DNA from: a virus
Direction: 5' to 3' (one strand)
IMG/VR virus record: IMGVR_UViG_3300047388_000242
Span: 1-32,782 of that record
DNA length: 32,782 nucleotides
This document shows positions 12,452-21,090 of this stretch, piece after piece (positions within the stretch are counted from its first letter, which is position 1; every line of letters starts with the position of its first letter). Both the position numbers and the translations under genes were made by a program. Below the pieces are notes generated by a model. It was not told where the DNA came from. It did not search any database and saw nothing but the letters and a program-made list of their open reading frames with translations.

Positions 12452-12681
12452 GGCCTGTCCTCCTTCGGCAGCGATGCCATGCAGCGCTTCATCATTTCCT
12501 CAACCATCAAATCTTTTCTTTGGGACGCACTTTCCAGCCGCGAGAAGAAATCTTTCGCGACATAGATACCCGCCGCCAAAAACGTCAAATTGACCAGCAC
12601 CAGCGCCAGCGCCAGCGGTTGTCCCTTCAGCGCATCGGTTACGCCGCTGACGACTCTGCCTGCCTGCTCTGGTGTAGTCAT
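12448..12681 (-). CDS. Single-TM lysis-cluster protein
   Basis: A 77-aa protein. The start at 12681 is set by GGAG 8 nt upstream; an in-frame extension to 12762 is poor. One membrane helix (QPLALALVLVNLTFLAAGIYVA, about 21-42 in two stretches) is followed by a charged helical tail (KDFFSRLESASQRKDLMVEE). ATGA overlap with the endolysin. Holin or inner-membrane spanin-like roles are possible; no lipobox or clear Rz pair is seen. Confidence 0.7.
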   Translation of the reverse strand: MTTPEQAGRVVSGVTDALKGQPLALALVLVNLTFLAAGIYVAKDFFSRLESASQRKDLMVEEMMKRCMASLPKEDRP

Positions 12682-12809
12682 CTCATGGGCTCCATACCGC
12701 GCACCAGCCGGGACCACTGCTACCCGGCCTCGCTGGGCGTCGGGGGCGTCGCGCGTCGCCACACCGCAGGTTGCCTGGCGTGCTCATGGATTGATGTTCA
12801 GCTTGCGCC

Positions 12810-13088
12810 TTACCTAGCAGGCGAGATATGTAATTCTTTGGTCATCACTGCAATAACTCTGTCAATGCTCTCCTTGTTGTCGCGTGTTTGACCCTCCAAA
12901 ACTGTTAAACGAGTATTGATTTCGGCCAGATGCGGCGAGCCGCGGGTTTCCAGCGTGGCCACCCGGTTTTCCAGATTCACCATGTAGGACAGACCCCACG
13001 CCCCACCGCTGATCAGCGCCACAGCCTGCGCGATCAGGAAATAGACCAGGGTCGCGTTGGCTCGCATCCACGACTTGAGGTCGGTCAT
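12810..13088 (-). CDS. TM plus coiled-coil protein, XhlA/spanin-like
   Basis: A 92-aa protein starting at 13088 in a TGATG overlap with the tail gene. A membrane helix lies at about 12-38 (LVYFLIAQAVALISGGAWGL) and is followed by heptad-like LENRVATLETRGSPHLAEIN and RLTVLEGQTRDNKESIDRV. One TM with a long helical periplasmic or cytoplasmic tail resembles XhlA-type lysis proteins and inner-membrane spanins. The 128 bp downstream of it (12682-12809) hold only a doubtful 34-codon frame. Confidence 0.7.
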   Translation of the reverse strand: MTDLKSWMRANATLVYFLIAQAVALISGGAWGLSYMVNLENRVATLETRGSPHLAEINTRLTVLEGQTRDNKESIDRVIAVMTKELHISPAR

Positions 13089-13984
13089 CAGGCCGGCCAC
13101 CCTGAGAACCCGGATGGCACCGTGCCGGTGAAAGCAGACGCGCCGAAATTGGCCGTCAGCGTGTTGGTGGAACCGGAAGCGAAATAAAAGCTGGGCGAAA
13201 AACTCCCCGCGGCGATGGTTACGCCATTGGTATTGGTCGCCGGATTGGCGGCCGCATCCGCATTCCAGTTGCCGCCGTTCCTTCGTATCCACCCCTTTCG
13301 ATTGGTGAGGTCGATGGCAAAATCATAGCGATCATTGTTCGCGGCGCTGCCGAGATCCTTGCCGGTGCTGACATTGTTGGAGTAGATCAAGCTCGCCCCG
13401 CCGGGCAGAACAGCCGTGCATTTGGTGCCGTTATTCAGGTCGCCGCCGCCAGGAACCGCCGTCGACAATGAGACCCCAATAGCATGCCCGCCGGCCAGCG
13501 CGGGGCCATACTTGTATTCAAAGTAGTATTGTCCGGAACTCTTGACCGCGGTGCTGTGGACTTCCGCAGCGCCACCCGAACTGTTCATGGTTGCCGTGAG
13601 GTTGCCGTTCGACATCGTCACAAAGCCGGACGATGGCGTGCCATCGAGCGTTGCGAACGCAGGGTTGGTGATCGGCCCGACGCCCGTCGATGTGGCGGCG
13701 GTCGCGCCGCCGATATTGCTGGCCGTCACCGTCACCGTGATCGTTGCCGCCAGATCGGCCGTCACCAGCACATACGTGCTCGCCGTGGCGCCGCTGATCG
13801 CCGTGCCACCGCGTTTCCATTGGTAGGTGTAGCCGGTTGGCGAACCCGACCACGTTCCGTTGGTCGTGGTCAGCGTCGAGCCTACGGTGGTCGTGCCGCT
13901 GATGACCGGCAGCACGGTGTTTGCCGGCGCCAATGGGCCGCCGCTGCCGCTTCCCGGCCCGCTCATCAGCAATAGCAATGTCAT
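13088..13984 (-). CDS. Tail surface protein, Ig-like plus SPRY-like domain
   Basis: A 298-aa protein. After a short Gly/Ser head, residues about 20-90 form an Ig-like/phage cell-adhesion repeat (PANTVLPVISGTTTVGSTLT, later GYTYQWKRGGTAI). Residues about 110-298 resemble a SPRY-type beta sandwich (SSGQYYFEYKYGPALAGGHA, then IGVSLS, and GWIRRNGGNW). Both domains are common on phage tail tips and fibres and mediate weak carbohydrate or protein binding, so this is a probable adsorption protein. It lies at the distal end of the tail operon, before the lysis genes. Confidence 0.75.
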   Translation of the reverse strand: MTLLLLMSGPGSGSGGPLAPANTVLPVISGTTTVGSTLTTTNGTWSGSPTGYTYQWKRGGTAISGATASTYVLVTADLAATITVTVTASNIGGATAATSTGVGPITNPAFATLDGTPSSGFVTMSNGNLTATMNSSGGAAEVHSTAVKSSGQYYFEYKYGPALAGGHAIGVSLSTAVPGGGDLNNGTKCTAVLPGGASLIYSNNVSTGKDLGSAANNDRYDFAIDLTNRKGWIRRNGGNWNADAAANPATNTNGVTIAAGSFSPSFYFASGSTNTLTANFGASAFTGTVPSGFSGWPA

Positions 13985-13986
13985 TT

Positions 13987-14454
13987 TCAGACGCCCTTGT
14001 ATCCGGAGGCCGATACCTTCACGCTCGCCCCGGTGGTGACGTTGGCGACATAAAGCGCGGTGGCCGCGGTCGGCTGTCGCAGCGGCACCGGGAAGGCAAT
14101 GGCGGCGCCGCCATAGTTCGCCGCCGCCGGGATCGTGATCAGCGTGGCGCCACCGTTGCCATCCTGGATCACGACATCGGTTCCGACCGTGGCGTGGGAA
14201 TTACTCACCGTGATCTGGGTGATGTAGTTGCGCAGGCCCGCGATGGGGGCCGCGACCAGCAACGTGCTGGTCGTTCCCGTCATCGCCGTGGTGATCGCAC
14301 CGGAGACAAAGTTTGCCGGGGTGGCGTCCGGCGTCGCCAGCATGTGCCCGAACGACCACGGCCCGGCGCCCGTGCCGCTATCGTCCCATGCGAGCATTTG
14401 CCTGGTGGCGCCCAAAGCGTCCTTGACCGCGAGTGTTGTCCATACGCCAGCCAT
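13987..14454 (-). CDS. Conserved tail-associated beta-rich protein
   Basis: A 155-aa protein. The central and C-terminal part (YITQITVSNSHATVGTDVVI, then IPAAANYGGAAIAFPVPLRQ and VKVSASGYKGV) is a beta-rich module often seen downstream of baseplate genes in alphaproteobacterial phages. No catalytic motif is visible. It is likely a structural or receptor-related tail component, probably trimeric by analogy with other fibre modules (inference). Confidence 0.7.
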   Translation of the reverse strand: MAGVWTTLAVKDALGATRQMLAWDDSGTGAGPWSFGHMLATPDATPANFVSGAITTAMTGTTSTLLVAAPIAGLRNYITQITVSNSHATVGTDVVIQDGNGGATLITIPAAANYGGAAIAFPVPLRQPTAATALYVANVTTGASVKVSASGYKGV

Positions 14455-14642
14455 CAGAAAACTCCCACGTAAGCGGAATCATAAAATCGCGAATAGTTCA
14501 TGGACCATTCGACGCTATCGGCCGGGTAATCATCCGGCGAGTAGAGCGTGCCCGGACGAATGATGACCGGCGGCGTGCCCGAGGAGGCGCCGATATTGCC
14601 GGGCTCGAACACCGAGTTGATGCAACTATCAAGCAACGGCAT
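14454..14642 (-). CDS. Small hypothetical tail-module protein
   Basis: A 62-aa protein starting in a TGATG overlap with the 677-aa tail gene and ending in an ATGA overlap with the next. Sequence features are Pro/Ser/Tyr-rich (IIRPGTLYSPDDYPADSVEW) with no membrane segment. Its tight coupling supports it as real; a tail-tip assembly role is possible. Confidence 0.65.
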   Translation of the reverse strand: MPLLDSCINSVFEPGNIGASSGTPPVIIRPGTLYSPDDYPADSVEWSMNYSRFYDSAYVGVF

Positions 14643-16675
14643 CAGATGCCCTCGCGCGGGAAGGCGTTTGTCGGCACCACAAAGCCGCCATCACTGGCGT
14701 ACCGGGCCTTGCCTTTGGTGATGCGCAGTTCGTCCACCCAGCCCTCGATCAGCGCGCCGCCAAACAGGCCGCCAGCGCCGATGATGAGATCTTCGTTCGA
14801 ATCCCAGATACTGCTATTGAGCGGCGTGGCGCTGCCAACCATCACCCCGTTCCGGTAAATCCGGATCTTGCCGGACGCGTCCTTGTCGACCGCAAGGTGA
14901 TACCAGACCGCCGTCGCGAGCGCGGCACCGCTGGAAATGATGTCGACATCCCAGGCGCTGCCGTCCACCGACGATTTGAATTCCAGTTCGCCGCTGCTCA
15001 GCGCTGCGAAATACCAGGAGCGAGACACCTGGGTCACGCCTACGATGATGCCGGAACTGACCGGGAAAGAATTGAAGCGCACCCAGGCCTCGATGGTGTA
15101 TTGATCGGAATTTGAACTGGCCAGGACCCAGTCGACGCTCGGCGGGAAAATGACCGAGGGGCTCAAATTGTTGACCCACAGCGACGACGTGCCGAACTTG
15201 AATTGCGCGGTGTCGATCTGCGAGTAGTTGGCGGAAGCGGCGGTGCCGTGGTGTTTTGGGCTTTCGTCGGTCAGGCCCGGCGCGCCCTGCGAGCCATCGA
15301 CACCCTCGAATCCCATCAGCAGCACGACATAACCGAGGTAAGGATCGCCGCTGAACCCGCAATCCATGAAGGTCTCGGCGGTGAACTCGACCGTGCAGTT
15401 GGCGCCGTGCAGCGTTTCGATGATCTTGAACGTGGTATCTTCAAAGTCGGCCCCGAGCCCGGTGATCGCCACCAGGTCCCCCGGTTCGATCTCGACGCCG
15501 TACATCATCGCGGTGCCGGTCACCTTCTTCCTGGCGATTTCCTCCTGGTATTTGGTGTAAGTGACCAGCGATTGCCGGGTGGACGAGTCCATGATGACAG
15601 GCAGATAGACCGCCTCGGTAGATACCGAGGCCGATACCGTGACCGGCTCTCTTGGCCGTACCGCCTGACTTGGCACCACGGTGTAGTCCGCTTCTGGATC
15701 GATGGTCGACAACTCCAGCACACGCGGAATGGTGGAGGTCTCGCCGCGCGCGAACACGATCTGGCCGGACAAGGTCGTTCGATTGAGAGAGATATCCGCA
15801 GCAGTTGCCGCGCCCCGATCGACAATACGCAGCTTGTCGGTCTGCAAAATATTCCAGTTGCGATAGAAACGGCCGAACTGCTGGATGGTGCTGAGAAACT
15901 CGGCGTCCTGGGCGATGATCAGTCCCCCGCCGATCAGACTGTCCGTAACGCCGACCGTTTCGAAATCCGCGGAACTATAGCCGACCCAGGGGCTAAGCGC
16001 CAATCTGGTGAACGCCTCGCCGAGATTGACGTCGTCGCCGCTTCCGTCCGCGATCACCGCGGCGACGTACGGTATCTTCTGAAACTTGGTGCCCTTGATC
16101 GGCAGGTTCTCGAACCACAGCAGGATCTGCGGCCGGTACGCCACCGCATCGGCACCCCAGTGCGCGATCTCCACCGGGTCGGCGGCCTGATCCAGCCGGC
16201 CCGGATAGAACCGGAACGTGAAGGCCTCGGTGTTGAAGGCTCCGTTTTCCCACACGACTTCAGAGTCAAACGCGATCTCGCGCAGCGTCCTGGTGCCGTA
16301 AGGATCGGCCGGCACCCCGAAGCTGATGCAGAATGTCGCCAGCCCGTTTTCCACAAAGGGTCCGGAAATGATGTCTCCACCTATACGGCCGACGCCGAAC
16401 ACCGAGAGCGGCACCACGTGCCCATAGAGGGCATACGAAGTCTCGGTCGGCGTCACGCCGGTCGAGGTGGAAACAGTCTGGGGCGCGACAGCGCCGAACG
16501 AATAGGTGATCCAGCCGACGCCGTTGCCGCCGTCAAAGGTGTAGATCGGACCTTGCCCGAAGCCCGGGCTGCCGGCCGTGACATAGCCCGGCATGTGCTG
16601 CGCCGCAAAGCCGGTCGACTGCGACACCATGATGGCGTCTGCGGTGGCGCCGACAGTACCGCTGTAATCCGCCAT
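14642..16675 (-). CDS. Central tail (baseplate) protein with LamG-like domain
   Basis: A 677-aa protein directly after the DUF2163 gene, where tail-hub or host-specificity proteins of rhizobial siphophages are found. Residues 1-440 have the tail-hub character (YGTRTLREIAFDSEVVWENG; ADPVEIAHWGADAVAYRPQI; PYVAAVIADGSGDDVNLGEA). Residues about 448-660 form a LamG/concanavalin-like jelly roll (VVLLMGFEGVDGSQGAPG; QYTIEAWVRFNSFPVSSGII; WYHLAVDKDASGKIRIYRNG), a carbohydrate-binding fold. It probably forms the tail tip and contacts the cell surface. Confidence 0.82.
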   Translation of the reverse strand: MADYSGTVGATADAIMVSQSTGFAAQHMPGYVTAGSPGFGQGPIYTFDGGNGVGWITYSFGAVAPQTVSTSTGVTPTETSYALYGHVVPLSVFGVGRIGGDIISGPFVENGLATFCISFGVPADPYGTRTLREIAFDSEVVWENGAFNTEAFTFRFYPGRLDQAADPVEIAHWGADAVAYRPQILLWFENLPIKGTKFQKIPYVAAVIADGSGDDVNLGEAFTRLALSPWVGYSSADFETVGVTDSLIGGGLIIAQDAEFLSTIQQFGRFYRNWNILQTDKLRIVDRGAATAADISLNRTTLSGQIVFARGETSTIPRVLELSTIDPEADYTVVPSQAVRPREPVTVSASVSTEAVYLPVIMDSSTRQSLVTYTKYQEEIARKKVTGTAMMYGVEIEPGDLVAITGLGADFEDTTFKIIETLHGANCTVEFTAETFMDCGFSGDPYLGYVVLLMGFEGVDGSQGAPGLTDESPKHHGTAASANYSQIDTAQFKFGTSSLWVNNLSPSVIFPPSVDWVLASSNSDQYTIEAWVRFNSFPVSSGIIVGVTQVSRSWYFAALSSGELEFKSSVDGSAWDVDIISSGAALATAVWYHLAVDKDASGKIRIYRNGVMVGSATPLNSSIWDSNEDLIIGAGGLFGGALIEGWVDELRITKGKARYASDGGFVVPTNAFPREGI

Positions 16676-16679
16676 CGGC

Positions 16680-17507
16680 TTATGCCCGCTGCGCCGCGGC
16701 GGCGGTGCCGAGGAAATGAGGGTCGCCGATAAAATTTATCTGGTTTGAAAACTTCGGACAGCCGCCCGGCCCCATGGTCTTGTCGCAGCCTGGATAGAGC
16801 GTCAGATTGGTGCCGACATCCAGCAGACGGTTGCACGGCAGATAGGTGGTGATGGTCCCAGTCGAGGCCACCCAGTTGCCGATTTCCAGCGCGGTGCCGC
16901 TCGATGTCACCGCCACGCCTTGATTGAACCAACCATCCGGATTAGTCGGTCCCGATACCGTGAAGCTGAAATTGCTCACGATCGCGGTCACCATGGCGGC
17001 CACGTCGTAGGCGGTCTTGTCGACGCCGCACAGCACCGAGAACAGATCGGTGCGGCACGTCGGCGAGCGCTTTTCCGTCATCAATATCTTGGCAAACTGC
17101 GCCAATCCCTTGACATCGAATACGACCTGGTTTTCCAGATTGTAGGAGATGTTGCCAATCGACCCGGTGAACTCCAGACCCTTGCGGGCAAGGTTCATGC
17201 GGTCGACCAGGTAAAGCTCGACCTTGGCAGCGTCGAACAATCCGGCATCGATCACCGACGTTTCGAACACCGATAGGCTGGAATGAACCGCGACGATCTG
17301 GGTAGAGGGCATCTCGCCGTTGTTGGTGTGCTTGACCGCGGCGATCTGCAGGCCGGGCACCACTGCAAAGGTCTCGGCCCCGACTGTGACCGGCTCGTCG
17401 GATTCGGCAAACCTGAACACCGCGCCGTCCCGTCGCGTGATGGTGCAGACGCGGGCCGGGAAACCGACCGCCGCGGCAGTGATATTGACGGGCGAAAAAT
17501 CCTTCAT
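16680..17507 (-). CDS. DUF2163 / BR0599-like tail hub protein
   Basis: A 275-aa protein. The N-terminal part is DUF2163-like; the C-terminal part has the BR0599 signature (LTLYPGCDKTMGPGGCPKFS, then NQINFIGDPHFLG). Five cysteines are conserved in style: RSPTC, FSVLC, YLPC, YPGC and GGC. The equivalent hub protein in the Rhodobacter gene transfer agent and lambda gpL carry an iron-sulphur cluster, so Fe-S binding is plausible here. It is coupled by ATGA to the DUF2460 gene and forms the tail hub. Confidence 0.85.
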   Translation of the reverse strand: MKDFSPVNITAAAVGFPARVCTITRRDGAVFRFAESDEPVTVGAETFAVVPGLQIAAVKHTNNGEMPSTQIVAVHSSLSVFETSVIDAGLFDAAKVELYLVDRMNLARKGLEFTGSIGNISYNLENQVVFDVKGLAQFAKILMTEKRSPTCRTDLFSVLCGVDKTAYDVAAMVTAIVSNFSFTVSGPTNPDGWFNQGVAVTSSGTALEIGNWVASTGTITTYLPCNRLLDVGTNLTLYPGCDKTMGPGGCPKFSNQINFIGDPHFLGTAAAAQRA

Positions 17508-18133
17508 GACTCGCCGATCACTTCCTTGATCGGGATCGAGATCGACGCCAGGTCGGCCTCGTTGAGCACCACCGGCAGCGTATCGCTATCGAACCGCACC
17601 GGTACATCGAATTCTCCGGACCAGGTCAATTGCGCCGCCGCGGCCGGCGCCGTCGTAAACGTCACAAGCCCGGAACTTGATATCGTGTAGGCGGTCGTGA
17701 CGACATTGTTCACCTTGATGACCGGCGTCGAGGCCAGCAGGGTAATGTCCCTGACATAGAAATACGTGCCGGCGGTGCCGAGCAGGATGGCTTGCGGATC
17801 ATAGGTCATGCTCAGTTGAAAATTTGTTTTGGTTGCATCGCCCGTGCCGAACACAGAATTTGTGGCCTGATAATCCGACCAGTCGCGAAACCGAAAGGGA
17901 TATAACGAGCCGAAATGGGCGCGATACATCGCCAGGATGGCTTTAAAATCCCCCTGCGGGTCGGATGAGTTCTGCAGGCCCCAACTCAGATCGCCGACGC
18001 CGCGGCACTTGGTCCATTGCGCAAAGCGCTGCTCGTTGCCGCTGATGCTTTCCTGGATCACGTTGCGGAACGTCGGACTGAAGCGGCTGCCTCTCTCGAT
18101 GAATTCGGGCAGCCGATAGGCCGGGATCGTCAT
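17504..18133 (-). CDS. DUF2460 distal tail protein
   Basis: A 209-aa protein matching DUF2460: it starts PAYRLPEFIERGSRFSPTFR and contains RGVGDLSWGLQNSSDPQGDF and FGSLYPFRFRDWSDYQAT. In GTA-like and rhizobial phages this protein is the distal-tail ring linking tube and hub. It follows the tape measure gene with an ATGA overlap, the conserved order. Confidence 0.85.
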   Translation of the reverse strand: MTIPAYRLPEFIERGSRFSPTFRNVIQESISGNEQRFAQWTKCRGVGDLSWGLQNSSDPQGDFKAILAMYRAHFGSLYPFRFRDWSDYQATNSVFGTGDATKTNFQLSMTYDPQAILLGTAGTYFYVRDITLLASTPVIKVNNVVTTAYTISSSGLVTFTTAPAAAAQLTWSGEFDVPVRFDSDTLPVVLNEADLASISIPIKEVIGES

Positions 18134-21090
18134 TGCGTCGCCGTCCGGATCTGTTTCGCCAATTGTTGATTGGCCTGGTAGAGCGTGCGGCCGAACTGGT
18201 CGGCGCTGGCATTGCCGTTGATGGTAATCGGCGACGCAATGTTGATGGTCAGGCTGCCACCACTGGCGGTCCCTCTTTTGGAATTCGCCGGGTCGATATA
18301 GATCCGCTCGCCTGAGGCCACCGGCACGGTGGCGATCATGTTGTCATTGCTGCTGATGCCGCCCGGCACGTCGACATAACCGCCGCTCGCCATGCCCTGC
18401 GAGCGGAAACCGATATGCGAGGTGCGCGGATCTTGCGTATAGTAGGGTGAAAGCAATTCCTGATTGGTCGCGTTCAGATTGTCGGTCGAGTTCGTCAGGT
18501 TATCGATCGAGCTTTTCAACGCCTCGGCCGCGGCCGCCTGCGGCGACATGCCATTCAATATCAACCGGGCCATCTGCGACGATGCGGCATCCTGCTGGGT
18601 CTGGTTCTGCTGTGCATTGAGTGTGCCGGCCTGCTGCTGTGCGGCAATAGCCATGTTAATGGGGTCGTTGGCTGCGTAATATCCGCCGGCGGTCTGAACC
18701 ACCGGGATGCTGCTGGTCAGGCTGGCGCCGGTGGCGCCGGTGGCGAGCTTGTACGGATCAAGCGGGGTAAACACGCCCTGGCCCTTGTGCATGGCGACCA
18801 TGGCATCGTACGCGGACTGTGCCACCTTGTCGGCCTCGATAGCCGCCTTGGTCATATAGTTATCCAGCGTCGCCGCCGACAACGCCGCGGCCGCCGTGGC
18901 GCTGGCGCCTGACCGGATCGCGTTGTCATAGGCCTGCGATGATGCAACGATCGCCTCGGTGCCATTGGCCTGCGCCTTGATCATCTCGGTTGATTGCTCC
19001 AGCGAATGAACCTGGTTCAGGACAGAAGCGGTGGCCGCGGCTTGCGACGCTTCCAGTTTGGCAGAGGCCAGTGCCTCGGCTTCGATTGCGCTTCTTCCCC
19101 TGTCCAGTTCGTTGGCGTAATCGGCGGCATACTGCGCCGCCATCTTTTGCGCGCCGGTAACCGCCTGGGCGACCGGCAACATGTTTTGCATCTGCTGCAA
19201 TTGCAGCGCGACCGCCTGCCCGACATCGCCCCACCGTTTGCTGATCTCGGCGACCCGCTGATTATAGCGCTCGGCCTCATCCGCGGATTGCGTCAATGCC
19301 TGAAGCTGGTTTCGCGCCGCCTGCAATGCTGCTGATACATCCGGACCACCAACGCCCTTTTCCTGGGCGGCATTCAGTTGATTGATTCTCAACTCCAGTT
19401 GCTTGATTTGATTGATTTGCGGAATGAGCGCCTCGGTCGCCATCCTGGCCTTGGCGCCGACATCGGCCATCTGCGCCGCCAGTGTCTGCATATTGATTTT
19501 TTCTTTTTGCTCTTGCAACTTAGCGAGCGCATCCGTCGCTTTCCCGATATCCGCGGCGAGCATCGCTGTACCAAGCCCTGGCGGCATATTCTCGGCGCTT
19601 GCGATCAAGGCATCCAGCTGCTTCTTGACATTCTCTATTTGGGTGTCCAGGCCGACCGGCAAAAACATCTTCGGTTCCATGCCCTGGAAAATACTGATTC
19701 GCCTACTGACCCCCTCCAAAAACGTCATGTTTTCGGCGGCTTTTTTAGTTGCCGCCGCATTGGCATCAATCACGACATTGAGCGCAGCGGTTTTGTCACC
19801 GAGAGCCAGAGCGTCTTCAAGCGCTTTTTGCTGCGCATCATTCAGGGGACCAAACGCGTCCGCAAAGGCCTGCACAGCCTTTACCGGATCCTTGCCGAAT
19901 TCGATAAACGCCTTGACGGCCTCATCCACGCTTTTGCCGGTCTGGTTGGCGAAGCCAGTCACAGCCGTGCTCATATCGTGCAATCGGCTGATGACGATTT
20001 CACCGTCCTTGGTTAATCCCTCCGCAAGTTTTCTGCTTTCTGCCTCGGAAGGCCCGGTGCCGCCACTGGCTGAAGCGGTCTGCGCAACGAACTTGTTGAT
20101 GTCCTCAACCGAGGTTCCTGTCCTTTGCCCCGCACCGCTGATCGCCCGCTGTGACGATACCTTCAACTTGTCCATCGCATTGGCAGCATACAATGCCGCC
20201 GCTCCCAGCGCGACGACCGCCGCCGTGATTGCCGTGGTCGGCGTGATCATGCTGGCAAGAACGCCACCCGCCTGCTTGAACGCGCCGACAATTCCGCCTT
20301 CGCCGGATGCCGCATACGTCAAATGGTTCATCTGAGCGGTCAACGCCTGCGTGATCGGCGCGCCCATCGCCAACTGCTCGAACATGCTGCGCATCGAATG
20401 CAGCGCGGCCTGGCCCTGGCTATTCAGCCCCTTGTGAGCGTCGGCAAGGTCGATTACGCCGCCTTGATATCTTCTAAGACTTGCGGCTCCCATTTCCTGC
20501 GCAGCGGCATATTCGGCCTGGCTGATCTTGCCTTCCTGAAGCGCCTGCCTGTAGACGTTCATCTGCGCGGCGACCTTGCCCTGCTCGACCTCCAGCGGGT
20601 TCATCGCGGCGCGCAGTCGATTGATGGACGCGACTTGTTCGTCCTGGGCTTTCGCCGCTGCCTCGAATTGAGTTGCGTAAGCGCTGGCACCGCCCGCCGC
20701 CTGAACGGCCTGCCCAGGACCAGCCGCCGCATTAGCCTGCGCGCGACGCAAATTTTCGGCCGCTACCGCCGCTTGCTCGATGGCCCTGGCCGCATCCTCG
20801 TATCTCTGGGTCGAGGTAGCCAGCAGCGTGTTAATTTGTTGCTGTGTTCCAACACCGGTTTCCTGAAGCCTTTGGATGTACTCCAGATCCTTGCGATACT
20901 GCTCCTGCGCCCGAATCAACGGATCGTAGCGCGCAATTCGCCTTTGCAATTCATCCGAGGTTGTCCGCGTGGCCTTGGTCGCATCCTCTTCCGCGACAGC
21001 CAGGCCCTCGATCGATTTCGTCAGGCGATCAATCTGATCCTGACCCTCGACCTGAAGGCGATAAACCGCGGTTTCGACAGTGTCTGTCAT
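18130..21090 (-). CDS. Tail tape measure protein
   Basis: A 986-aa Ala/Gln-rich, mostly helical protein that sets tail length and is threaded through the tail tube. It has N-terminal coiled coils (YRLQVEGQDQIDRLTKSIEG; RIARYDPLIRAQEQYRKDLE), a hydrophobic segment at about 256-308 (ASMITPTTAITAAVVALGAA) that may enter the membrane at DNA ejection, and a long coiled-coil body. By the usual 0.15 nm per residue, the tail would be about 150 nm. It is the longest gene in the window. Confidence 0.93.
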   Translation of the reverse strand: MTDTVETAVYRLQVEGQDQIDRLTKSIEGLAVAEEDATKATRTTSDELQRRIARYDPLIRAQEQYRKDLEYIQRLQETGVGTQQQINTLLATSTQRYEDAARAIEQAAVAAENLRRAQANAAAGPGQAVQAAGGASAYATQFEAAAKAQDEQVASINRLRAAMNPLEVEQGKVAAQMNVYRQALQEGKISQAEYAAAQEMGAASLRRYQGGVIDLADAHKGLNSQGQAALHSMRSMFEQLAMGAPITQALTAQMNHLTYAASGEGGIVGAFKQAGGVLASMITPTTAITAAVVALGAAALYAANAMDKLKVSSQRAISGAGQRTGTSVEDINKFVAQTASASGGTGPSEAESRKLAEGLTKDGEIVISRLHDMSTAVTGFANQTGKSVDEAVKAFIEFGKDPVKAVQAFADAFGPLNDAQQKALEDALALGDKTAALNVVIDANAAATKKAAENMTFLEGVSRRISIFQGMEPKMFLPVGLDTQIENVKKQLDALIASAENMPPGLGTAMLAADIGKATDALAKLQEQKEKINMQTLAAQMADVGAKARMATEALIPQINQIKQLELRINQLNAAQEKGVGGPDVSAALQAARNQLQALTQSADEAERYNQRVAEISKRWGDVGQAVALQLQQMQNMLPVAQAVTGAQKMAAQYAADYANELDRGRSAIEAEALASAKLEASQAAATASVLNQVHSLEQSTEMIKAQANGTEAIVASSQAYDNAIRSGASATAAAALSAATLDNYMTKAAIEADKVAQSAYDAMVAMHKGQGVFTPLDPYKLATGATGASLTSSIPVVQTAGGYYAANDPINMAIAAQQQAGTLNAQQNQTQQDAASSQMARLILNGMSPQAAAAEALKSSIDNLTNSTDNLNATNQELLSPYYTQDPRTSHIGFRSQGMASGGYVDVPGGISSNDNMIATVPVASGERIYIDPANSKRGTASGGSLTINIASPITINGNASADQFGRTLYQANQQLAKQIRTATQ

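Noticed and set aside
12683-12787. 34-codon minus-strand frame MSTPGNLRCGDARRPRR and on
   Set aside because: It ends in a stop near the next gene's ATG but has no RBS and a random GC-rich composition; too weak to list as a gene.
15203-16732. 509-codon open frame on the plus strand
   Set aside because: It lies entirely antisense to the well-supported tail protein and DUF2163 genes, has Arg/His-rich composition with no domain, and no RBS; it is a by-product of high GC at codon position three.
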